Of a DNA stretch of 64,000 bases, positions 9,562 through 17,518 are shown one piece after another. Under the pieces are notes generated by a model. That model ran no database searches. It worked only from the letters and a program-made list of their open reading frames with translations, and was not told the DNA's origin. This DNA is from Arthrobacter crystallopoietes (GTDB taxonomy: Bacteria; Actinomycetota; Actinomycetes; Actinomycetales; Micrococcaceae): NCBI RefSeq assembly GCF_017603825.1, contig NZ_CP072014.1, positions 2,418,001 to 2,482,000 on the forward strand, read 5' to 3'. How positions within the stretch are numbered: position 1 is the first letter of the stretch; each line of letters opens with the position of its first letter. The position numbers and the translations under genes are program-made.

Positions 9562-9976
9562 TCAATAGGTCCCCTGCGGTTCGATTGACAGCTGAACTTA
9601 GATCGCTAGCCGACCCCGTCGCCAGCGACGATTCGGGTTGCCAAGCTGTATTCGTAGCAGTCATCGTCATCGCAGCGAGTTATTAGCAAAAACGATGCTT
9701 TTCCGGCCGCAAGCGCCTCTAAGCCACATCAGCAGGAAGAATCTGTTCGGCAATATGTAGAAATTTGCCAAGTGAAGAGCCCCATCAGCCCGGACCAATC
9801 CCATAATCGAGGGTTATCAAGCGGAAGCTCCCGAGTTCTAAAGCAAGGCAGCCTCGATTATCTGTGGGGACCTTAATGTTTGTCTTACGGCTGTCGGAGT
9901 ATAGCTCTATATGAGTAGCCAGAAACACAGCGGCCTAAATTGAGAGACTCGTGCTGAAGGACGTTATGCTTCTGGC
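9562..9976 (+). other. Gap with no recognisable gene
   Basis: About 415 bases between the transposase relic and the acyltransferase. No open frame with a ribosome binding site, no repeat and no RNA gene were seen. It must hold the promoter of the acyltransferase gene, but no convincing -35/-10 pair could be fixed. Confidence 0.4.
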
Positions 9977-11137
9977 ATGACTTCGGCAAAAAGACGTGAC
10001 TCATCGTTGGGCCGCGTAACCTCACTTGACGGCCTTCGGGGCGTGGCAGCCGTAATGGTCTTGCTGAGCCACCTAATGTTACTAGGGCCCTGGATTTCGA
10101 CAGTCGCCTTGGACAAGAGTTTAGCAGGCCCAGTCTGGAGTTGGCCGTGGTGGCTGGTACACACACCGCTTCACATTTTCTGGGAAGGCACCGGAGCTGT
10201 TTACATTTTTTTCATTCTTTCGGGATTCGTTCTGACCCTTCCCGTGGTTAGAAATACAAGATTCTCGTGGCTTGCCTACTACCCATCACGGATTGTCCGG
10301 CTGTATGTTCCCGTAATCGCATCAGTCGTTCTAGCTGTCGTTTCAATCATGTTGGTACCGAGATCGGGATCAGTGGGGTCTAAGTGGCTCGATGGCCACA
10401 TTGTCTCCCCTACCATTCCTGCAATTCTTGAAGATATGACCTTACTCCTAGGGGGTGGAGTACTCAATACTCCGTTGTGGTCACTTAGGTGGGAGGTAGC
10501 CTTCTCCATCCTCCTTCCAGCCTTTGTGTGGCTCGCCTTTAGACTCAGGGGACGGCCCTGGATATTGATCTGTGGCTGTTTAATCGCCATATGCGTTGGG
10601 GAACTCACGCATGTCTCTGTGCTCCGGTTTTTCCCATACTTCCTTATAGGCGGCGTTATGGCTGCTGGATGGGAAACGATTTCCAAATCGGTGACTCGCA
10701 TCAACGAGAACAGGCGAGCGTCATCAGCATGGCTGGCAATCGCGATCTTAGGAGTCGTTCTGCTCGAGGCTGGCTGGTATGGAGTAGCCATCGGTATTAG
10801 ATCGGAGTTATTGCCTATTGGGAACGCCTTATCTGCCATGGGAGCTGTCCTGCTGGTCTTTTCCGCTGTTGGGGCCCCGTTCATGAAAAGGTGGCTTGAG
10901 TCTGCTGTCATTCAATGGCTAGGAAAGATTTCCTTTAGTCTGTATCTGACTCATGAACCGCTTCTAACTGCTATCGCTTTCCTGCTACCCGCTCAACCTG
11001 TTCTAATTGCAATGCTTACATTTCCGCTGGCTCTCTTACTCGCCCAAATTTTCTTGGTTCTCGTCGAAAGGCCGAGTCACCTGTTGGCTCGAAGCATCAA
11101 AAAGTCTATCGAGAAGTCACGGCTTGTGTCAGTCTAG
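9977..11137 (+). CDS. Acyltransferase 3 family membrane O-acyltransferase
   Basis: Integral membrane acyltransferase of the OafA/NodX family (Acyl_transf_3), 386 residues with about 10 membrane helices, which would acylate sugars of the surface polysaccharide using a cytoplasmic acyl donor. Seen: the family opening SLDGLRGVAAVMVLLSH (the R-x10-H type catalytic pair), IFFILSGFVLTLP, the LWSLRWEVAFS motif at about residue 165, and SFSLYLTHEPLL near the C-terminus. It has no fused SGNH domain, but an SGNH lipoprotein is encoded upstream. An insertion-sequence relic separates the two. Confidence 0.9.
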   Translation: MTSAKRRDSSLGRVTSLDGLRGVAAVMVLLSHLMLLGPWISTVALDKSLAGPVWSWPWWLVHTPLHIFWEGTGAVYIFFILSGFVLTLPVVRNTRFSWLAYYPSRIVRLYVPVIASVVLAVVSIMLVPRSGSVGSKWLDGHIVSPTIPAILEDMTLLLGGGVLNTPLWSLRWEVAFSILLPAFVWLAFRLRGRPWILICGCLIAICVGELTHVSVLRFFPYFLIGGVMAAGWETISKSVTRINENRRASSAWLAIAILGVVLLEAGWYGVAIGIRSELLPIGNALSAMGAVLLVFSAVGAPFMKRWLESAVIQWLGKISFSLYLTHEPLLTAIAFLLPAQPVLIAMLTFPLALLLAQIFLVLVERPSHLLARSIKKSIEKSRLVSV

Positions 11138-11174
11138 TGGTGTTGGCGTATGAATCGACCCTGATGCCGTAGCG

Positions 11175-11481
11175 CACGAAGTGCGCGTTTTCCCCGACGG
11201 GACGCAGGTACTCGAACGGCGAGCCGGGCCCGGCCGAGGCTGAGGACGTCACTAATTTGGAAGGTGTCACTGTGCCGATGGCCGGGGCGATGACGACGGA
11301 GCTCGACGAGGTTTCCGGCAGCGTTGAAGAGGCCTCCCTGGACGACAAAATCGACATGCCGGTCTGGGATATCGAGATTGAGGCGGCAGAGGGTTCGAGC
11401 ACCGAAGTGGTCATCGATGCCGCCGGCGGTGAGCGGATGGGCGAGGAAAGTATTTCAAAGCATGTGTGCAGGGAATCCTAG
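11175..11481 (+). pseudogene. Broken PepSY-domain protein gene
   Basis: Translation of 11175 onward gives HEVRVFPDGTQVLERR, then the frame is lost near 11225-11230. The adjacent frame continues with a PepSY-like repeat ending SVEEASLDDKIDMPVWDIEI, EVVIDAAGGERM. This parallels, segment by segment, the intact PepSY lipoprotein at 25433-26074 (LLLADGSEVLEQ; SEASLEDEDDRPVWEVEI; EVIIDAVSGERI). Signal peptide and the first half are absent. It is a decayed paralogue or a truncated transferred copy. Confidence 0.75.
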
Positions 11482-11831
11482 CACTTAGCGCGGTTTCCTT
11501 CTCGTCGGTGTGCCAATGGGCGCCACCTGAGGGTGGGAGGTGCCCGGCCTCGTTGGGGAAAAGCCGGGCACCGAGACTCGATCGTTCTCCTGCGGGTGCC
11601 AGCTCCCGCCGATCAAGATGAGGTAAGTCTGCCGGGGGTTGCTTGGAAAAATCCGAGTCCTTAGAACGGGGGATAGTCAATCCCCATTGGGTACCTAAAG
11701 TTGGGTAAGGCTGGGCGTCTGTACAACTCCGCCCGGCGGGTTCCGTTCCACCGGACATATCCGGAACTTCGACCAGCTAATAGTGTTCAAGCTGGCCCGC
11801 GGTAGCCGTGATTGGGGAGGGCAACGTCAGC
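11482..11831 (+). other. Gap with no gene seen
   Basis: About 350 bases between the PepSY relic and the two small genes. Open frames on both strands are low-complexity, lack ribosome binding sites and match nothing recognised. It should contain the promoter for the small two-gene unit that follows. Confidence 0.4.
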
Positions 11832-12071
11832 ATGAAAGGCACCACTATGAGCAGCGTTCTGTATCGGGACTGGAGCGAATTGCCCGGTCTGGAAGTCGAG
11901 ATCAAGAAGGACGGGCGAAGCGTCCGCACCGGTTACGTAGGAGCAGTCACCCGCGGGGCCGATGCGCTGTGGCTGGAAAACCACGGGGCGCAGATGCGGA
12001 CCCTTTTTGAGAAGGCGGAAGGCTATACCGCCTGGCCGCTGTCCGACGAGACCGAGTTGGCTGCCCAATGA
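11832..12071 (+). CDS. Small protein of unknown function
   Basis: About 79 residues, soluble, no signal peptide or Cys cluster. The central part (GLEVEIKKDGRSVRTGYVGAVTRGADALWLEN) reads like a small beta-barrel, with alternating hydrophobic residues and a G-x-V-x-A-V turn. I do not recognise a named family. ATG 11832 has a GGGAGGG about 10 bases upstream; ATG 11847 with AAAGG is the alternative. The stop overlaps the start of the next gene (ATGA), so the two are translationally coupled. Confidence 0.65.
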   Translation: MKGTTMSSVLYRDWSELPGLEVEIKKDGRSVRTGYVGAVTRGADALWLENHGAQMRTLFEKAEGYTAWPLSDETELAAQ

Positions 12072-12286
12072 TCGCTCCCTGTGACACCACCATCGAGGTC
12101 CGAGCGGAGAGCCGGGCCGCCAGGGACGAGAGGCTTAATGCCGCCGTCGAGGAAATGACGGGGCTGGCGAAGATGTGCCGGACGGGCGGCATCCTCGTGA
12201 CCCGCCACGAGCCCGGGCGGTTCACCGTGGCAATCAGTGATTCGGTTCCTTACGGCTACACCGAGCAGCTCGACTTCTGTAACTAA
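12068..12286 (+). CDS. Small protein of unknown function, coupled to upstream gene
   Basis: 72 residues, soluble, acidic-basic mixed. The N-terminal half is a predicted helix rich in Arg, Ala and Glu (VRAESRAARDERLNAAVEEMTGLA), followed by two short strands (GGILVTRHEPGRFTVAIS) and a C-terminal Cys. No family recognised. Start ATG at 12068 overlaps the upstream stop by four bases. It converges on the PucR gene with only six bases between the stop codons. Confidence 0.65.
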   Translation: MIAPCDTTIEVRAESRAARDERLNAAVEEMTGLAKMCRTGGILVTRHEPGRFTVAISDSVPYGYTEQLDFCN

Positions 12287-12292
12287 TTTCGT

Positions 12293-13813
12293 TCAGTCTG
12301 GCCGGTTCATGGCGTGATGTTGCAGATCCATCGTCTGGTGGATCTGCAACGCAAACCATAGCTGGGCCAAGGACGATGTTTCGGCCATGTCCAGTCCGGT
12401 CAGCTCGCTGATCTTCCGGATCCGGTAAATGACGGTCTGCCGGTGGGTGAACAGGGCCGCGGCGGCCTTCTGCCACGACCGTTGTTGGTCCAGGTACGTC
12501 TGCAAGGTCTTGATCAGGTCCGGCTGCCTGCCCCGCTCATACTCGAGAATCGGTCCAAGCAGGCGCTGGACCATCGCCTGTCCTTCTTCCATGCTGGTCA
12601 GGCCCAACCACGAGGGTCCGTCCCCGTAGCGAACCAGAGCCTGGCCGGTGTCGCCCGCGGTGCCCAGCGCCCACAACGATTCCTGCAAAGCGCGCTGCAT
12701 GCCGGCTGGGCTGGTGGGCCGGCTCATGCCGATTTTGGCGCCGTGGGGAAGGGAGTGCCGCAGCTGGTCCTCGCTGCACTCGGGCGGCAGGACGATGTGC
12801 AGCGTATTGAACTGGCGGAGACTGACATGCGCCAGACCATGGCGCCACAACTCGGCATGGATGGTCGCGAAGACTCCTTCATCCAGACCCGAGACGGACA
12901 CGATGAGAAACTTCTCGGCCGGCAGCTGGAAACTCCTGAGACGGCTTTCCAGATCAGCAAGGGCATAACGGCCTTCGAGCGCTTGGGCCAGGAACTCCGC
13001 GCCCAGGCGCCGCTGGTCTTCCAACGCGAGCATGGTACGGGAAAGCTCCAGGCCCAGGACGGATGCCGCGTGCAGCAGCACCACCGCATCCGGGTGCGGC
13101 TCGGACCGCGGCAGGACCAGCAGCAGTGCGTTGTCATGGGTGGGAACGTCCATCATCAGGACGTGGCGGCCGTCCACGTGGTGCCACTGGAACTTCTTGC
13201 CCGACGCCGGAGCGGCTGCGATCAGCGGTTCCAATTGCCCGGCGAGGTCGGCAGGCAGGGCTTCACCGCCGGGGTGCCAGGGATCGAGGCACCGGCGGTC
13301 CACCACATAAAGCTGAGAGTCCAGCTGGGCGGCCACCCCGTGGACCAGGGCCTGCCACTGCTCGTCGAGCGGGCCGGCCAACCGCAGCAGGTCGTAGATT
13401 CTCGCCGTTTGCCGCAGCCGGCGCGATTCCTCCAGCAGCGAGGACTCGGCGACGGACCGCGCGATGGAGATGAACGGCAGCGGGTACGGCACATTGATCA
13501 CCGGCAGCGGCAGCCGGTTGCACGCCGCCAGGAATTCAGGCGTGAGTTCCGGTGCGTGCATCTTTTCGCCGATGGCCAGCGCGCTCGCCCCCGCGGCCAC
13601 CAAGGCCTCGGCCAGCGCGACCTGGCCTGCGGGTTCCGCCGGAATGGAGAGACCGTTGGTCATCATGATCTCCCCGCCGGTCACCCACTCCCACAGCCTG
13701 GGCAGGTCCGAGGTGTGCGCCCAAGTGATCCGCTGCTGCAAACCGTCCTCACCCGCCAACAGACTCAAACCCAGCTGCGGCTCGGCCAGCAGTTCGGCGA
13801 CTGTTATCGACAT
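12293..13813 (-). CDS. PucR-family transcriptional regulator
   Basis: About 506 residues with the full family layout: an N-terminal PucR ligand domain (VAELLAEPQLGLSLLAGEDGLQQRI, ending LWEWVTGGEIMMTNGL), a middle degenerate GGDEF/CdaR-like region, and a C-terminal HTH_30 helix-turn-helix (LQTYLDQQRSWQKAAAALFTHRQTVIYRIRKI, then a Leu-rich end). Start ATG 13813 has AGGAG five bases upstream; a GTG at 13819 is too close to it. It is transcribed away from the MFS/ureohydrolase pair across 172 bases and most likely controls that pair in response to a nitrogen compound. Confidence 0.9.
   Translation of the reverse strand: MSITVAELLAEPQLGLSLLAGEDGLQQRITWAHTSDLPRLWEWVTGGEIMMTNGLSIPAEPAGQVALAEALVAAGASALAIGEKMHAPELTPEFLAACNRLPLPVINVPYPLPFISIARSVAESSLLEESRRLRQTARIYDLLRLAGPLDEQWQALVHGVAAQLDSQLYVVDRRCLDPWHPGGEALPADLAGQLEPLIAAAPASGKKFQWHHVDGRHVLMMDVPTHDNALLLVLPRSEPHPDAVVLLHAASVLGLELSRTMLALEDQRRLGAEFLAQALEGRYALADLESRLRSFQLPAEKFLIVSVSGLDEGVFATIHAELWRHGLAHVSLRQFNTLHIVLPPECSEDQLRHSLPHGAKIGMSRPTSPAGMQRALQESLWALGTAGDTGQALVRYGDGPSWLGLTSMEEGQAMVQRLLGPILEYERGRQPDLIKTLQTYLDQQRSWQKAAAALFTHRQTVIYRIRKISELTGLDMAETSSLAQLWFALQIHQTMDLQHHAMNRPD
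12319..12350. terminator. Perfect 12-bp hairpin inside the 3' end of the PucR gene
   Basis: Arms 12319-12330 and 12339-12350 (GTTGCAGATCCA and its complement) with an 8-base loop. It lies between two convergent genes and overlaps the last codons of the PucR gene. No T-run is evident on either side. It is probably a bidirectional terminator for the convergent pair; the coding constraint makes a perfect stem here notable. Confidence 0.6.
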
Positions 13814-13985
13814 GCGCACTCCTGGAGGCGGGCAGAACGCCGTCGTTCTTTGTGGCTTTTATACATATGTCTAAGCGTCCTCTTTCTTTGTAGCCATTCT
13901 ATGGGTTTTGGCAGTGAGCCGGATCACGAATGATTGAACCATCACGATCCAGCTCAACGATGAGCATTCACGAGAGAGGGCGGCC

Positions 13986-15365
13986 ATGAGCGCAACGAGC
14001 AATCTCATTGACGATGCCCCGCTGACCACATTCCATAAGAAACTGACCTTCTTTGCCTCCGGCGGTCCGTTCATTGACGGGTACGCGCTGTCCATCATCG
14101 GCATTGCCTTCATTACGATGACGCCGGGGCTGGAGCTGAGTACCGGGGAAATCGGACTGATCGGCGCGGCGAGCCTAATCGGTATCTTCTTCGGCGGCGG
14201 CATCTTCGGCTGGCTGACGGATAAGATCGGCCGGCACAAGATGTACATCGCCGACCTGATCGCGCTGGCGCTGTTCTCGCTGCTGAACGGTCTGGCGACC
14301 GAAGTCTGGCAGGTAGTCCTGTGCCGGTTCCTCCTCGGCATGGCGATCGGCGCGGACTACCCGATTGCCACCTCGCTGCTCGCGGAATTCCTGCCCCGCA
14401 AGGTGCGCGGCCGCCTGCTCGGCGCCACGTTTGTGGTCTGGGCCGTTGGGGCTGCGGCTGCCTTCGCCGTGGGCTACCTGCTGCGCGACATGGGGCCGGA
14501 CGCCTGGCGGTTCATGGTGGCGAGCCCGGCGATCTTCGCCGTCGTTACCTTGCTGTGCCGGCTGGGAACGCCGGAATCCCCGCGCTGGCTGCTCTCCCGC
14601 GGCCGGCAGGACGAAGCCCGTGCGGTGATCAAGAAGGTGTACGGGGAGCAGTACGACATCTGCGACATCTCCTCGGACGCTGAGGCAGGGGCCAAGAAGG
14701 CTAGCTTTACCGATATCTTCAAGGGCCAGTTGTGGAAGCGCACCCTGTTCGTTTCGATCTTCTGGACGGCCCAGGTGATTCCGCTGTTCGCCGTCTACAC
14801 CTTTGCGCCGGACCTGCTGGCATCCTTCGGCCTGACCGGCGATGCCAACCTCTACGGCGGCTCCTTCCTGATCTCCATGCTGTTTGTGATCGGGGGAGTG
14901 CCGGGACTCTGGCTGGTGGAGAAGATCGGGCGGCGCAAGCTGCTGCTGGGGTCCTTCGGTGTCATCGCGGTGGCGCTGGCCATCCCGGCCTTCATTCCGG
15001 ACGTGCAGGCGGGCCCGCTGTTCCTGGCGCTCGCCATCTTCGCCATCGCCTCGGGTGCCTCCAGCTTCCTTGAGGTGGTCTACCCGAACGAGCTCTTCCC
15101 CACGGAAATACGGGCGACGGCGGTTGGCTTCGGCACCGCGATCAGCCGGGTGGGCTCCGCCGCCAGTACGTACCTGATGCCGGTGGCGATTCTCAGTTTC
15201 GGCGCCGCGGGCTCGCTGCTGATCGGGGCCGTGATCTCCCTGGTGGGGCTGGTGGCAACGTTCCTGCTCGCGCCGGAAACCGCCAACAAGACCCTTTCCG
15301 AACTCACCTCCGACAAAAAGCCGGCCTTTCCGGCAGAACGTACCAAGGAAGGATCCTCGCTATGA
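13986..15365 (+). CDS. MFS transporter
   Basis: 459-residue, 12-helix major facilitator of the sugar-porter/aromatic-acid symporter type. Seen: motif A in GWLTDKIGRHKMY between helices 2 and 3, RFLLGMAIGADYPIATSLLAEFLPRKVRGR over helices 4-5, PESPRWL after helix 6, and the repeated motif A in the second half (VEKIGRRKLL). The last four bases overlap the ureohydrolase start (ATGA), so both proteins are made together. The pair and the divergent PucR gene suggest uptake of the ureohydrolase substrate. Substrate identity is inference. Confidence 0.85.
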   Translation: MSATSNLIDDAPLTTFHKKLTFFASGGPFIDGYALSIIGIAFITMTPGLELSTGEIGLIGAASLIGIFFGGGIFGWLTDKIGRHKMYIADLIALALFSLLNGLATEVWQVVLCRFLLGMAIGADYPIATSLLAEFLPRKVRGRLLGATFVVWAVGAAAAFAVGYLLRDMGPDAWRFMVASPAIFAVVTLLCRLGTPESPRWLLSRGRQDEARAVIKKVYGEQYDICDISSDAEAGAKKASFTDIFKGQLWKRTLFVSIFWTAQVIPLFAVYTFAPDLLASFGLTGDANLYGGSFLISMLFVIGGVPGLWLVEKIGRRKLLLGSFGVIAVALAIPAFIPDVQAGPLFLALAIFAIASGASSFLEVVYPNELFPTEIRATAVGFGTAISRVGSAASTYLMPVAILSFGAAGSLLIGAVISLVGLVATFLLAPETANKTLSELTSDKKPAFPAERTKEGSSL

Positions 15366-16360
15366 CCACCCACGATCCCATCGGACCCGTCGACGCCACT
15401 AAAGTTCCCCGCTACGCAGGCCTTGGCACCTTCGCCCGGCTGCCCCAGATCGACCGCGTCCCCGACTACGACATCGCCATTGTCGGCGTGCCGTTCGACG
15501 GCGGCACCTCCTTCCGGCCCGGTGCCCGGTTTGGTCCGGCCGGCGTACGCGAAGCTTCGCGGCTGCTGCGCCCGGGCTATCACGTGGAGCTCGACGTCGA
15601 ACCGGTGAACGAAACCCAGGTAGTGGATGCCGGCGACTTCGCCTGCACCCCGTATGACATCACTCGGGCCGTGCGGGAGATTGAAGAGCAGGCGCTGCCG
15701 CTGCTGGGACTGGATAAGCGGCTCATCTCGATCGGCGGGGACCACACCATTGCCTTGCCCATGCTGCGGGCACTGAACAAGGTGCACGGACCGGTGGCGC
15801 TGCTGCACTTCGACGCACATCTGGACACCTGGGATACCTACTTCGATCAGCCGGTCACGCACGGCACGATGTTCCGCCGGGCGTTCGAAGAGGGGCTGCT
15901 GGTGGAGGACAGCTCGATGCACGTGGGCATCCGCGGGCCGGTGTACGACCGGAACGATTTCCTGCGGGACCACGAGTTCGGCTTCCAGATCCTGCGCTGC
16001 TCGGACCTGGACGTCATCGGGGTTCCCGCCGCGATCCAGCGGGTCAAGGACCGGCTGGGAGACACCCCCGTCTATGTGTCCATCGACATCGACGTGCTGG
16101 ATCCGGCCTTCGCGCCGGGGACGGGCACGCCGGAGATGGGCGGCCTGCACTCACGCGAACTGCTGGCGCTGCTGCGGGGGCTCAACGGTATCAACATTGT
16201 CGGGGCCGACGTTGTTGAGGTTGCACCCGCCTACGACCATGCCGACGTCACGACCCTGGCGGCGGCGACGGTGGTCTTCGACCTGCTGGCCTTGATGGTC
16301 AACCGGGACAAGGGCGCTTCCTTTGTCGGCGAGGAGGACCTGCAGGGAGCTGCAGTGTAA
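15362..16360 (+). CDS. Ureohydrolase, agmatinase-type
   Basis: Dinuclear-manganese ureohydrolase (arginase/agmatinase superfamily), 332 residues, releasing urea from a guanidino compound. All six metal ligands are visible: H128 in GGDHT, D151, H153 and D155 in DAHLD, and D242 and D244 in SIDIDVLDP. Also present are RPGARFGPAGVRE near residue 55 and THGTMFRRAFEEG at about 166, which line the substrate pocket. Agmatine, guanidinobutyrate or guanidinopropionate are all possible; motifs do not decide. It is coupled to the MFS gene and followed by a strong hairpin. Confidence 0.85.
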   Translation: MTTHDPIGPVDATKVPRYAGLGTFARLPQIDRVPDYDIAIVGVPFDGGTSFRPGARFGPAGVREASRLLRPGYHVELDVEPVNETQVVDAGDFACTPYDITRAVREIEEQALPLLGLDKRLISIGGDHTIALPMLRALNKVHGPVALLHFDAHLDTWDTYFDQPVTHGTMFRRAFEEGLLVEDSSMHVGIRGPVYDRNDFLRDHEFGFQILRCSDLDVIGVPAAIQRVKDRLGDTPVYVSIDIDVLDPAFAPGTGTPEMGGLHSRELLALLRGLNGINIVGADVVEVAPAYDHADVTTLAAATVVFDLLALMVNRDKGASFVGEEDLQGAAV

Positions 16361-16365
16361 TCATT

Positions 16366-16428
16366 GTTGCTTCCGAAAGGCTGCGGGCCGGGGGGGTTCC
16401 CACCGGCCCGCAGCCTTTCGGAAGCAAC
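16366..16428 (+). terminator. 26-bp perfect inverted repeat after ureohydrolase gene
   Basis: Arms 16366-16391 and 16403-16428 are exact complements over 26 bases with an 11-base loop, starting six bases after the stop codon. It ends the MFS-ureohydrolase operon. There is no T-tract; in high-GC actinobacteria such T-less long hairpins are common terminators and also protect mRNA 3' ends. Confidence 0.85.
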
Positions 16429-16622
16429 GTGCCGTCCCAAGGCTTGAGGAGGCAGGCCAGAGGCCGGCGCCTTGGGGATGACGCCGGCCCCTGCCTTGCA
16501 ACAGATGGCTACCCTCGGTGATCGGCGAAAGCCTGCCGAGGTCCATCTTTCGTCCGGTTGCGGCTGCAGTCCGTGGGGGACCTGCTGCAGTGGCAACCGG
16601 GGTCTGGCCAAGCCCTATGGGC

Positions 16623-17363
16623 TCAAGTTTCTTCACTGTGCACCCCGGACTTGAGCAGCCTCAAGGCCAGCAGCGCGATATAGGCGCTCCCTTTGGGGAG
16701 CGGGTCGGTCAGCCGGTAACCCAGCGCCCGCTCAACATTGCGGATCCGTTTGGCAATGGAGCTGTGATGCAGGTGCAGCAGCTTGGCCGCGTTACGCAGG
16801 GTCCCGGTCCGGCAGAGCGCCTCCAGAGCTTCGAGCTCCGCACGGCCGTTTTCTTCCTCGTCCAGGACCGTGATGGCCGCCAGATCCGGGAGCCTCCGAA
16901 GCTCTTCCCGGGGCACACGCGCCAGGAGCGTCAGGGCGCCGAGTTCCGCATACGAGGCCGCGCGTGAAACCGGACTGCCGTAGTCGGTGAAAGCGAGAGC
17001 TTCCCGGGACCGCGCGTAGGAAAGGTGCAGGTCGGCAACGCTTGCCGTGCTGCCGATGCCTGCACGCAGCCCGGCTGTCATCTGGACGAACCGACGCAGG
17101 CTCGTGCAATGGGGCACAATGGATACCGCTTCACTGCCGCAGACGAGGGCCACGCAGTCCGGGTCGACGTCCGTTAGCCGGTGCAGCAGTCCGCCCGTTG
17201 GTGTCCTCTCCCGAAGGGTCAGCACGACTCCTTGCCGTGACGGCCACAGCTGCAGGGCGTCCCAGATGCGCTCACGCTCCTGATGAGGTGTGTCGGCGTC
17301 CAGCAACCCGGGTAACAGCCTGCGCAGGGGTGACGCATTCAGATCGGAGATAACCGGGTCCAT
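16623..17363 (-). CDS. CdaR/PucR-type regulator, short form
   Basis: 246 residues lacking an N-terminal ligand domain. The C-terminal 60 residues are a clear HTH_30 region (CRTGTLRNAAKLLHLHHSSIAKRIRNVERALGYRL), and the preceding part (SLRRFVQMTAGLRAGIGSTASVADLHLSYARSREAL) corresponds to the degenerate GGDEF-like/CdaR domain of PucR-family regulators. It may be a natural short form that relies on another sensor. It converges on the ureohydrolase gene, so a regulatory link to that operon is possible but not shown. Confidence 0.75.
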   Translation of the reverse strand: MDPVISDLNASPLRRLLPGLLDADTPHQERERIWDALQLWPSRQGVVLTLRERTPTGGLLHRLTDVDPDCVALVCGSEAVSIVPHCTSLRRFVQMTAGLRAGIGSTASVADLHLSYARSREALAFTDYGSPVSRAASYAELGALTLLARVPREELRRLPDLAAITVLDEEENGRAELEALEALCRTGTLRNAAKLLHLHHSSIAKRIRNVERALGYRLTDPLPKGSAYIALLALRLLKSGVHSEET

Positions 17364-17518
17364 TACTCATTCCAGGTGGGCGCGTACAGCCGGTAAGGCT
17401 AAACGGCGAAACATACGAGGGAACTGCCCCGATCAACGCATGGGCAGCATCGGAAAACCGTTCAGGAATCTCGATAACTAGGAGCCTACGTCCATAGTGG
17501 CTCGGAGCCGATGATTCG

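Noticed and set aside
12443-13933. 496-codon open frame on the + strand opposite the PucR gene
   Set aside because: Composition is Gln/Arg/Gly-rich without any domain, and the reverse strand encodes a complete PucR protein with all its motifs. It is an antisense artefact of high GC.
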